Positions 1 to 7,327 of a stretch of 8,298 nt of DNA are shown here, piece by piece. Position 1 is the stretch's first letter; each line of letters opens with the position of its first letter. Under the pieces are notes generated by a model, which saw only the letters and a program-made list of their open reading frames with translations, was not told the DNA's origin and did no database searches. The translations under genes and the position numbers were made by a program. The stretch comes from Sunxiuqinia sp963974515 (GTDB lineage Bacteria; Bacteroidota; Bacteroidia; Bacteroidales; Prolixibacteraceae), in contig NZ_CAXBDD010000132.1 in the NCBI RefSeq assembly GCF_963974515.1, forward strand, positions 1-8,298. Reading direction: 5' to 3'.

Positions 1-1980
1 TACGAATTTCTTCAGGGGAATCCGGGCACCGTTCTGGAGGGGAAAAACTCGGCGGTTATTTCTGAAAAAATGGCCTTGATGTTATTTAATACAACCGATA
101 ACATTCCGGGAAGAACAATTAGCTGGCAAAGTCGGGATAAAAAAAGGGATGTTGTTATTACAGGTGTTTTAAAAGATATTTCCGCAAAATCATCAGAACA
201 ATTTGATTTTGCAGTCTCTTTCGAAGTTTTTAAAGAATTGGTTGGCTCATACGCCACGTGGGGAAACAATCAGGCACAGATTTACCTCCAATTAAAACAA
301 GGCACAAATGTTTCTGCATTAGGCGAAAAGATAACAGATTTTATTAAAACCAAAGATAAAAACTCGAACGTAACACTTTTACTCCAAAAATATTCTGACG
401 GTTATTTGTACAACCGCTTCGAAGGTGGGAAACAGGCTGGCGGAAGAATTGAATACATAAGGCTGTTTTCGATGATTGCCCTATTCATTTTAGTGATAGC
501 CTGCATAAACTTTATGAATATGGCAACGTCAAAAGCATTCCGGAAAATTAAAGAAGTTGGCATAAAAAAGACAATCGGCGCCAAAAGGGAGTCATTGGTT
601 TTTCAGTATTTGGGTGAATCATTATTCATAACCTTTTTTGCATTTCTATTAGCCTCGGTATTTGTTATTTTCTTTCTGCCCCAGTTCAACGAAATTACCG
701 GGAAACAGCTTTCTTTTAACCTCGATCTAAGACTAGTATTCGTGAGTATTGCAATCCTGGGTCTAACCGGATTATTTGCTGGCGTCTATCCGGCGTTGTA
801 CTTGTCAGGTTTTCGTCCGGCGGTTGTATTGAAAGGAAAATTGGACAGCCCTTCCAGCGAGTTATTTATCAGGAAGGGGCTTGTTGTTTTTCAGTTTGTT
901 TTATCGGTGCTGCTTATTGTATCTGTATTCGTGGTTTATAAACAGGTTGAATTGATACAAACCCGAAACCCCGGGTTCAATCACGATCATATTGTTCAGT
1001 TTAATTTGAAAGGAAAGCTTTCAGAAAATCCGCAGTCATTTCTATCAGAAATAAGAAGGATTTCCGGAGTTGAACATGCTGCCTTTATGTGGGGAAGCAT
1101 CGTCGGTGAAACTGGTATGACACAAGGCTCCTTCGACTGGGAAGGTAAAGACCCGAATGCGGTTGTTGCTTTTTCGCATTTGGGAGTAGGTGACGATATG
1201 CTTGAATTACTGGGGCTTGAAATGAAATCAGGAAGGACTTTTTCATCGGATTATGGAAATGAGAGCGATAAAATTATTATCAATTAAGCCGGTATCGATG
1301 TAATGGGGCTGGAAAACCCGGTGGGCAAAACGTTTAATCTGTGGGGAGCAGATTACGAAATCATTGGAATTGCCAAAAACTTTAATTTCCGGTCGTTCCA
1401 TGAGAACATAAAACCATTCTTTTTCAGGCACAGGCCGGAAGATGCAGAAAAGATCCTGGTGAAAATTGGTGCGGGAAAGGAAAAAGAGACCATTGAAACA
1501 ATAGAGAAACGGTATAAATCATTTAATCCCGGCTATGTTTTTAACTATTCTTTTTTAAGTGATGAATACCAGAAACAGTATATTGCCGAGCAGCGTATTT
1601 CGGTTTTATCGAAATATTTTGCCGGATTGGCGATTCTTATTTCTTGTTTGGGGTTGTTTGCCATGTCGATATTTGCTGCCGAACGAAGAACAAAGGAAAT
1701 CGGAATACGAAAAGTAATGGGCTCAAACGAGATTGACATCGCCAAACTTCTATCAGGTGAATTTACAAAGGTGGTAGCTGCAGCAATTGTTATTGGAACG
1801 CCAATCGCTTATCTGGTTACACATCGATGGCTCGAGAACTTTGCCTACAAAACCAGTTTAAGCTGGTGGATCTTTGCTCTCGCCGGGTTGCTAATCTTGG
1901 GAATTGCCCTGCTGACAGTAAGTTGGCAAAGCTGGAAAGCGGCTACGAGAAACCCCGTTGAAGCGTTGCGATATGAATAG
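1..1980 (+). pseudogene. FtsX/MacB-like ABC transporter permease, 5' end outside window, interrupted by an in-frame stop
   Basis: Inner-membrane permease of the MacB/FtsX type, which in this family works with a separate ATPase to move substrates or couple ATP hydrolysis to periplasmic events; the substrate is not predictable. Frame 1 is open from base 1, so the start lies upstream, probably some 130 residues away including the first membrane segment. Visible order: end of the first periplasmic domain (about residues 1-145 of the visible part), a three-helix FtsX block (about 150-275) with the cytoplasmic coupling motif EVGIKK at 185-190, another helix (about 290-310), a second periplasmic domain, then a final FtsX block with EIGIRK (bases 1696-1713) and the usual end NPVEALRYE. 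The frame is broken by TAA at 1285-1287, where relatives usually have Glu (context IIIN-stop-AGIDVMGLENPVG). All 230 codons after the stop remain in frame with normal family features, so this is either a recent nonsense mutation or a sequence error. No ATPase gene is in the window. Confidence 0.88.
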
Positions 1981-2103
1981 TCTTGAGCTATGGTTAAATG
2001 ACCTATTGAAAACTGTGATTTTGAAAGCAGAAAACAATCCAAGTGCGTCACGAAATCAGGAGAATCATAGCTTCTCCCGGTTTATTGGAAGTTCAAGACT
2101 AAT

Positions 2104-2145
2104 TGACAACGCTGGAAGTCGGTAACGAGAAATCCAGTGAGGGTG
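2104..2145 (+). pseudogene. Relic of a second permease gene 3' end
   Basis: Read in frame 1, this stretch gives stop-QRWKSVTRNPV. That parallels WQSWKAATRNPV at the end of the upstream permease (bases 1924-1959). By hand the two 36-base blocks match without gaps at 27 positions, and 8 of 12 codons give the same residue. One mismatch turns the conserved Trp codon TGG into TGA. After NPV the similarity fades into VRVRQQF and a stop. Tandem MacB-like permease genes are common in Bacteroidota, so I infer the last scrap of a deleted paralogue or a partial duplication. The match is short, so chance cannot be fully excluded. Confidence 0.42.
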
Positions 2146-2209
2146 CGGCAGCAATTTTAATCAGGATTTCAGGTTTGGAATGAAGCCCTGACTAATTACC
2201 GTACTACTC

Positions 2210-2235
2210 CAATCCTTCCGCCAGGGGAGGGTTTG
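2210..2235. repeat. Imperfect GC-rich hairpin
   Basis: The arms CAATCCTTCC (2210-2219) and GGAGGGTTTG (2226-2235) can pair over ten positions with one mismatch and one G-T wobble, around the six-base loop GCCAGG. No T-run follows on either side, so it is not a good intrinsic terminator. It may be a dispersed intergenic repeat or the remains of a structured sequence. I cannot test copy number from this window. Confidence 0.4.
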
Positions 2236-2352
2236 ATCCTTTTACTTGGCTGGAACGGGCCACTAGAACCAGTCTTTCCAACCCATATAAGCGAGTTTCG
2301 GTTATTGAACAAGTAAGCTTTCGGCTTCGATGACTGTGATAATTGTGTTCAA

Positions 2353-2410
2353 ATGATACTAATCATCAAGTTCAGATGATAGTGGTCATTTAATTTGTAT
2401 GATGACTATC
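2353..2410. promoter_or_regulatory. Cluster of ATGAT-type palindromes before the HU-like gene
   Basis: Three related inverted motifs stand close together. ATGAT and ATCAT lie at 2353-2366 with a four-base spacer. The arms GATAGTGGTCAT (2378-2389) and ATGATGACTATC (2399-2410) pair with two mismatches around a nine-base AT-rich loop. They end about 70 bases before the ATG at 2483, which fits an operator or leader hairpin for the HU-like gene, possibly for autoregulation. No good TAnnTTTG element was found here; the nearest partial matches are TTAATTTG (2390-2397) and TTATTTG just downstream. Function is inferred from position and symmetry only. Confidence 0.3.
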
Positions 2411-2482
2411 AATTCGTTATTTGTATAAGGATGATTGAAGTTAAAATTGGCAACATTACGGACCACTTCAAAGCACTATATT

Positions 2483-3183
2483 ATGGCACTAACCTACGGA
2501 TTGCATCCAAACAAGATCCTTAAAGACAACAGGATTTATCGGGCACTGATCGAGAAGAGACAAAAATATACGATCGACGATGTCACTACACCCATGGTCA
2601 GGCAAAGCCCCGGCTTAACGGATGCCGCGGGCCGGGGAACTCTAAAGTTTTTCATGGAAGAAGTTTCGGGCGTACTTGAAGAAGGAAGTTCGGTTACAAC
2701 GCTGTTGTTTAAGGCTCAGTGCAATATTGGCGGAAAGTTTACAGGCCTTGATGATTATTGTCAAAGTAACCGCCACCAGGTAAAGGTCAATTTGACTCCA
2801 GGTGCCATGTTCAAAGAAATAGCGGGTCAGGTAAGGCCCCACAAAACGGGAAGCAACCTTCCGCGGCCGATTGTTGAGGCATTCATGGACATGAGTCCCG
2901 GCAGCAGCAATTCAAGGCTTATTCCTGACGGGAGGCCTTCATCAAAGGGTCCCGCCTGAAGTTTGAAACGGATGATGCGGAGCAGGGGATCTTTTCTGAA
3001 AATGAAGCCCGGCAACGCTTTCAGGTTTCACAAGTGTTGCGCAATGTTTTTTCACAACCCGTGCTGATGGTTCCTGCCGGAACTTACCAGTTGCCGGTAA
3101 AAAGTAAGCTGAAAATCCAACTGCTCAGGACTGGCGAACCTGGCCATCCGCTGGAGGTTGGTGAATCGCAGGATGTAATTTAG
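2483..3183 (+). pseudogene. HU-like DNA-binding / DUF4469 family protein, broken by a -1 frameshift
   Basis: The N-terminal part (about 125 residues, starting MALTYGLHPNKIL) resembles the HU-like DNA-binding domain of Bacteroidota proteins that also carry a C-terminal DUF4469, an immunoglobulin-like fold. Typical features are YTIDDV, the EGSSVTTLLF strand, SRHQVKVNLTPG and the linker PIVEAF. The first frame runs from ATG 2483 to TGA 2957-2959 and ends in non-family residues (GRPSSKGPA). In the frame one base back the family sequence continues as AFIKGSRLKFET and runs to TAG at 3181-3183. The switch must fall between 2929 and 2956, most simply at GACGGGAGGCC near 2929-2935, where one extra G would restore IPDGEAFIKGSRLKF and a product of about 233 residues, normal for the family. 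A TTG start at 2435 is possible, but ATG 2483 matches where relatives begin. The cellular role of the family is not well known; nucleoid or chromatin binding is presumed. No classic slippery heptamer is present. Confidence 0.75.
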
Positions 3184-3261
3184 GGGAAGGAAATTATTCT
3201 ACCGGTTCCTGTTAACCCAGAAGTCACAAATGCGGGTAGTCGCCTAAGCCCAAAAAATTTC

Positions 3262-3269
3262 TATATTTG
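3262..3269 (+). promoter_or_regulatory. Bacteroidota-type -7 promoter element for ileS
   Basis: TATATTTG is a perfect match to the Bacteroidota -7 consensus TAnnTTTG. It lies 36 bases before the ileS ATG, placing the transcript start at about 3275-3280 and leaving a leader of roughly 30 bases. No good TTTG is seen at the expected -33 position. The leader contains a weak AGGA (3297-3300) five bases before the start codon. The leader is too short for a T-box. Confidence 0.6.
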
Positions 3270-3305
3270 TACCTCTTAAAAAAAGAATGATAAAACAGGA
3301 ATCCA

Positions 3306-6300
3306 ATGAGCGATAAATTCCGGGTATACAAGCAATTAGATCTTTCTCAGGTAAACAAGGATGTTCTGAAAAAGTGGGAGACCGATGATACCTTTCATAA
3401 AAGTATAAGCACCCGTGAGGGAAACGAGACCTTTGTGTTTTACGAAGGCCCCCCTTCGGCTAACGGAATGCCGGGAATTCACCACGTGATGGCGCGCGCC
3501 ATAAAAGATACTTTTTGCAGGTACAAAACCATGAAAGGTTTTCGGGTTCACCGCAAAGCCGGATGGGATACGCATGGGTTGCCGGTCGAATTGAGCGTGG
3601 AGAAATCGCTGGGGATCACCAAAGAAGATATCGGCACCAAAATTACGGTTGAAGAATACAATGCTGCCTGTCGGCGCGAAGTGATGAAGTACACCAAAGA
3701 GTGGGAGGATTTGACTCGCTTGATGGGCTACTGGGTGAACATGGATGACCCCTATGTGACCTATGACAACCGCTACATTGAAACGGTTTGGTGGTTGCTG
3801 AAAAAATTGTTCGACAAAGGGCTGCTGTATAAAGGTTACACCATTCAGCCTTATTCGCCGGCTGCAGGAACAGGTTTGAGCTCACACGAGTTGAACCAGC
3901 CGGGTTGCTACCGCGATGTGAAAGATACCACTGCTGTTGCCCAGTTTGCCGTGATTCGCGATGAGAAGTCCGAGTTCTTATATGAAGGAGTGGATTCACC
4001 ACTTTATTTTCTGGCCTGGACGACCACGCCCTGGACCTTGCCATCGAACACCGCCTTGTGTGTGGGGCCAAAAATCAACTACGTGAAGGTGAAATCGTTC
4101 AACCCTTACACGGGAGATCCGGCAACCTTGATTTTAGCGAAGGACTTGCTGAGTGCCCACTTTAACCCAAAACACGCGGGGCTTTCGTTTGACGATTATA
4201 AACCAGGTGATAAGAAAATTCCGTTTGAGGTTGTTGGTGAGTATACCGGCGGGCAACTGGCTGGTGTAAACTACGAGCAGTTGATCAACTGGGTGCAACC
4301 CAAAGGTGACGCGTTCAGGGTGATCACCGGAGATTTTGTCACCACTGAAGATGGTACCGGAATCGTGCACATTGCGCCAACCTTTGGTGCCGACGATGAC
4401 CGTGTAGCCAAGCAAAATAACATTGCACCACTCCTGGTTGAAGATCAAGAAAAGAAGAACCAGCCTCTGGTTGACCGTAAAGGTCGCTTCTTTAAGATTG
4501 AAAACATGGCTGCGGACTTTGTGGAAGCGCAGGTGAATCAGGAGACTTATACAGAATTTAGTGGTCGCTATGTCAAAAATGAATACGACGACCTGTTGGA
4601 TGAATCGTATTCAACGGTTGATGTTGACATTGCAGTAATGCTGAAAAAAGACAACAAGGCATTCAAAATAGAAAAACACGAACACAGCTACCCGCACTGT
4701 TGGCGTACAGATAAGCCGATCCTCTACTATCCGCTCGACAGTTGGTTCATTAAAACAACAGCTGTAAAAGACAAGTTGATTGAGTTGAACAACACCATCA
4801 ACTGGAAACCCAAATCCACCGGAACCGGGCGTTTTGGGAATTGGCTCGAAAACCTTGTGGACTGGAACCTGAGCCGCTCGCGTTTTTGGGGAACACCACT
4901 TCCAATCTGGCGTACCGAAGATGGTTCGCAAACCAAGTGTATTGGGTCGGTCGAAGATTTGATGGCTGAGATTGAAAAAGCGGTGGCTGCCGGGGTGATG
5001 TCGAAGAATCCTTTCGAAGGCTTTGAAGCCGGTAAGTTCGATGATGAGAACTACGACAAAATTGATTTGCATCGTCCCTATGTTGATGATATTTTTCTGG
5101 TGAGTGATGATGGTCAAAAAATGTTCCGCGAGCCCGATCTGATTGATGTTTGGTTTGACTCGGGAGCCATGCCTTATGCCCAAAACCACTTTCCGTTCGA
5201 AAACGCTGAACGGTACAGCCCTGAAAAAGGGAAGGGAGTGTTTCCCGCCGATTTTATTGCGGAGGGCGTTGACCAAACCCGGGGGTGGTTCTTTACCTTA
5301 CACGCCATTGCCACGATGATTGATGAATCGGTAGCGTTCCGTAACATCATTTCAAACGGTTTGGTGCTCGACAAAAACGGTAATAAAATGTCGAAACGGC
5401 TGGGCAATGCGGTCGATCCGTTTGAGACCATTGAGCAGTACGGCTCTGATCCGCTGCGCTGGTACATGCTAACCAACTCGCAACCTTGGGATAACCTGAA
5501 GTTCGATGTGGGTGGAATTGATGAGGTACGCCGCAAGTTCTTCGGAACACTTTACAATACCTACGGATTTTTTGCTTTGTACGCGAATGTGGATGGATTC
5601 CGCTTTAAAGAAGCAGCAATTCCGGTCAGCGAACGTCCGGAGATCGACCGTTGGATTATCTCCTTGCTCAACTCGTTGGTCAAAGAAGTGGGAGACAGTC
5701 TCGAAGCGTACGAGCCAACCCGGGCCGGACGCGCCATTTCTGAGTTTGTGACCGAAAATCTGAGCAACTGGTTTGTTCGCCTCAGCCGGAAACGTTATTG
5801 GGGCGGCGAGTACGATCAAGACAAGCTTTCAGCCTATCAAACTCTTTACACTTGCTTGGTTACGGTGGCTAAACTGGCAGCCCCGATGGCACCGTTTTAT
5901 GCTGATCAGCTTTATTCCGATCTGAATAAGCTGACGGCTCTGGAGCCTGATCAAAGCGTTCATCTGGCCGAGTTTCCAACCGCGGATGAATCGTTGATCG
6001 AAGCCGATTTGGAAGAGAAAATGGCGATTGCGCAAAAAGCGTCTTCCATGATTCTGGGGTTACGCCGGAAAGAAAAGCTGAAAGTACGTCAGCCGCTGGC
6101 TAAAATCATGGTGCCGGTTTTGAACCCTCACTTTAAGGAGCAGTTTGAAGCTGTTGAAAATATCATTCTTTCCGAAGTCAATGTAAAAGAAGTGGAATAC
6201 CTGACTGATACGGCTGGCATCATCAAGAAGAAAATCAAACCGAATTTCAAGACCTTAGGCCCTAAATTTGGTAAAATGATGAAGCAAATTTCCGGAGCTG

Positions 6301-6758
6301 TGGCGCAGTTTGGTCAGGAAGAGATTGACACCCTCGAAAAAGAAGGCCGTTGCGAGGTGAAGGTGGGGAATGAAACGGTTGTGTTGAATTCGGAGGACGT
6401 AGAAATCATGACTGAGGATATTCCGGGATGGCTGGTTTCGACTGAAGGAGGCATGACCATCGCGTTGGACATTAATCTGACAGATGAACTGAAACAAGAG
6501 GGAGTTGCCAGGGAATTCATCAACAAAATTCAGAATTTACGAAAAGAAAGCAACTTTGAAGTGACCGACCGGATTACAATAAAAATCGAAAAGCACGAAT
6601 TTTTCAATGACTCGGTTCTAAATTTCAGAGAATATATTGGCAATCAAACCTTGGCGGAAAGTCTGGAATTAGTTGATAAACTAAGCGAAACAGAGGCTGC
6701 GCGGGTGGAGATTGACCAAGATGTTTCGGCCTTGATTCAGCTAAATAAAATAAGTTGA
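3306..6758 (+). CDS. ileS: Isoleucyl-tRNA synthetase, type 2, with GIHH signature
   Basis: Cytoplasmic class Ia aminoacyl-tRNA synthetase that activates isoleucine with ATP and charges tRNA-Ile, with editing of mischarged valine. The 1150 residues match the longer, eukaryote-like type 2 IleRS usual in Bacteroidota. Domains in order: catalytic core with the first signature GIHH at 57-60 (after PPSANGMP); CP1 editing insertion from about 190 to 400 with WTTTPWTLPSN at 238-248 and GTGIVHIAP at 350-358 followed by an Asp-rich loop (D363-D365); core again with YPHCWR (462-467), NLSRSRFWGTPLPIW (from 521) and VDQTRGWFF (from 655); second signature KMSKR at 694-698; helical anticodon-binding domain from about 776; long type 2 C-terminal region from about 930. 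The signature has the order G-x-H-H instead of H-x-G-H. ATG 3306 fits the family start (MSDKFRVYKQLDLS). It begins a cluster with a DksA-like gene and lspA, 116 bases before the next ATG. The frame is intact throughout. Confidence 0.98.
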   Translation: MSDKFRVYKQLDLSQVNKDVLKKWETDDTFHKSISTREGNETFVFYEGPPSANGMPGIHHVMARAIKDTFCRYKTMKGFRVHRKAGWDTHGLPVELSVEKSLGITKEDIGTKITVEEYNAACRREVMKYTKEWEDLTRLMGYWVNMDDPYVTYDNRYIETVWWLLKKLFDKGLLYKGYTIQPYSPAAGTGLSSHELNQPGCYRDVKDTTAVAQFAVIRDEKSEFLYEGVDSPLYFLAWTTTPWTLPSNTALCVGPKINYVKVKSFNPYTGDPATLILAKDLLSAHFNPKHAGLSFDDYKPGDKKIPFEVVGEYTGGQLAGVNYEQLINWVQPKGDAFRVITGDFVTTEDGTGIVHIAPTFGADDDRVAKQNNIAPLLVEDQEKKNQPLVDRKGRFFKIENMAADFVEAQVNQETYTEFSGRYVKNEYDDLLDESYSTVDVDIAVMLKKDNKAFKIEKHEHSYPHCWRTDKPILYYPLDSWFIKTTAVKDKLIELNNTINWKPKSTGTGRFGNWLENLVDWNLSRSRFWGTPLPIWRTEDGSQTKCIGSVEDLMAEIEKAVAAGVMSKNPFEGFEAGKFDDENYDKIDLHRPYVDDIFLVSDDGQKMFREPDLIDVWFDSGAMPYAQNHFPFENAERYSPEKGKGVFPADFIAEGVDQTRGWFFTLHAIATMIDESVAFRNIISNGLVLDKNGNKMSKRLGNAVDPFETIEQYGSDPLRWYMLTNSQPWDNLKFDVGGIDEVRRKFFGTLYNTYGFFALYANVDGFRFKEAAIPVSERPEIDRWIISLLNSLVKEVGDSLEAYEPTRAGRAISEFVTENLSNWFVRLSRKRYWGGEYDQDKLSAYQTLYTCLVTVAKLAAPMAPFYADQLYSDLNKLTALEPDQSVHLAEFPTADESLIEADLEEKMAIAQKASSMILGLRRKEKLKVRQPLAKIMVPVLNPHFKEQFEAVENIILSEVNVKEVEYLTDTAGIIKKKIKPNFKTLGPKFGKMMKQISGAVAQFGQEEIDTLEKEGRCEVKVGNETVVLNSEDVEIMTEDIPGWLVSTEGGMTIALDINLTDELKQEGVAREFINKIQNLRKESNFEVTDRITIKIEKHEFFNDSVLNFREYIGNQTLAESLELVDKLSETEAARVEIDQDVSALIQLNKIS

Positions 6759-6874
6759 ACCAGTGAGCGTTTAGTATGTTTTAAGACCTGATGCAATTAA
6801 AAATATTTTTATAATTTAGGGTCCACAATGATGATCACTTGATTCCCTTTGGGGATCGTAAAAAATTTTCGGTT

Positions 6875-7252
6875 ATGGCAGAAAAGACGAGATATACAGA
6901 TGCTGAATTGGCTGAGTTTAAAGAGCTGATTTTGGGGAAGCTTGAAAAAGCAAAAGAGGACTACGAGATCTATAAGAATTCGATTACTCAAAGCGATGGT
7001 AACGATACGCAGGATACTTCGCCAACGTTTAAAGTACTGGAAGAAGGAGCTGCAACGCTTTCGAAGGAGGAAGCAGGCAAATTGGCCCAACGGCAGCTGA
7101 AGTTTATTCAACACCTGCAGGCGGCTTTGGTGCGTATTGAAAACAAAACATACGGCATCTGCCGCGAAACCGGAAAGTTGATCGCAAAAGAACGCCTTCG
7201 TGCCGTTCCACATGCTACTTTGAGCATTGAGGCAAAAAACAGTCAGGGTTAG
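6875..7252 (+). CDS. DksA/TraR-family RNA polymerase regulator with a degenerate zinc finger
   Basis: Small cytoplasmic protein (125 residues from ATG 6875) of the DksA/TraR family, whose members enter the RNA polymerase secondary channel and adjust transcription, often together with ppGpp. Visible parts: an N-terminal helix (about 8-38); a tip with DGND at 41-44, matching two of the Asp positions in the DxxDxA tip of E. coli DksA but with Gln in place of Ala (Q46); a second helix (about 54-90) completing a coiled-coil hairpin; and a C-terminal globular part. The four zinc cysteines of classic DksA (CxxC-x17-CxxC) appear here as C96, T99, S117 and A120, so zinc binding by that site is unlikely. 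The fold should be kept, as in zinc-independent DksA paralogues of Proteobacteria. MAEKTRYTDAEL is the usual Bacteroidota start; an in-frame TTG at 6839 would add residues not expected in the family. It lies between ileS and lspA, a common order in this phylum. Confidence 0.92.
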   Translation: MAEKTRYTDAELAEFKELILGKLEKAKEDYEIYKNSITQSDGNDTQDTSPTFKVLEEGAATLSKEEAGKLAQRQLKFIQHLQAALVRIENKTYGICRETGKLIAKERLRAVPHATLSIEAKNSQG

Positions 7253-7273
7253 CATGCAGTTACAACCATATTC

Positions 7274-7310
7274 GGATGATTGGGGGTGGTTAGCTTCCAA
7301 TCATTTTTTT
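7274..7310 (+). terminator. Intrinsic terminator-like hairpin before lspA
   Basis: ATGATTGG (7276-7283) and CCAATCAT (7297-7304) form a perfect eight-base-pair stem, extendable by two G-T wobbles, around a 13-base loop. Seven T residues follow (7304-7310). This is a good rho-independent terminator shape for the DksA-like gene. It ends only 17 bases before the lspA ATG, leaving no room for a normal lspA promoter after it. lspA must be reached by readthrough or by transcription that overcomes the hairpin, so an attenuator-like role is possible. Confidence 0.6.
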
Positions 7311-7327
7311 ATAACGAAGTTGAAATC

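Larger units (their letters stand above)
1981..2482. other. Intergenic stretch without an intact gene
   Basis: About 500 bases lie between the permease stop codon and the ATG of the HU-like gene. No open frame on either strand resembles a known protein, and stop codons are frequent in all frames. Inside it I see a short permease-like relic (2104-2145), a GC-rich imperfect hairpin (2210-2235) and a cluster of ATGAT/ATCAT-type inverted repeats (2353-2410) shortly before the next gene. The rest (about 1981-2100 and 2240-2350) shows nothing I can name. The stretch looks like degraded coding DNA plus the upstream control region of the next gene. Confidence 0.6.

Noticed and set aside
2150..2330. 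Minus-strand reading with segments such as AYMGWKDWF-stop-WPVPAK
   Set aside because: Stops interrupt every frame and I could not link the fragments to any family; reported only as gene-poor sequence.
2929..2940. Programmed -1 frameshift signal in the HU-like gene
   Set aside because: The bases around the switch (CGGGAGGCC) do not fit an X-XXY-YYZ slippery heptamer, and no clear downstream stem was found. A single-base loss is simpler.
3231..3261. Possible terminator after the HU-like gene (GGGT / GCCC followed by A-rich sequence)
   Set aside because: The stem is four pairs with a wobble, and the following run is A then T, so it is not a credible plus-strand terminator.
4611..5276. Long minus-strand open frame (221 codons) opposite ileS
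   Set aside because: It lies wholly inside ileS in an opposing frame, has no family resemblance, and is the usual shadow of a strongly biased coding sequence. The same holds for the other antisense frames within ileS, the DksA-like gene and lspA.
5506..5751. Plus-strand open frame of 81 codons inside ileS
   Set aside because: It overlaps the ileS anticodon-binding region out of frame and shows no recognisable motifs.
6798..6811. Perfect 14-base palindrome TAAAAATATTTTTA between ileS and the DksA-like gene
   Set aside because: It is made only of A and T in an AT-rich gap, so it is weak as a hairpin and likely by chance. A partial -7 match (TAATTTAG, 6812-6819) follows but is too poor to call a promoter.
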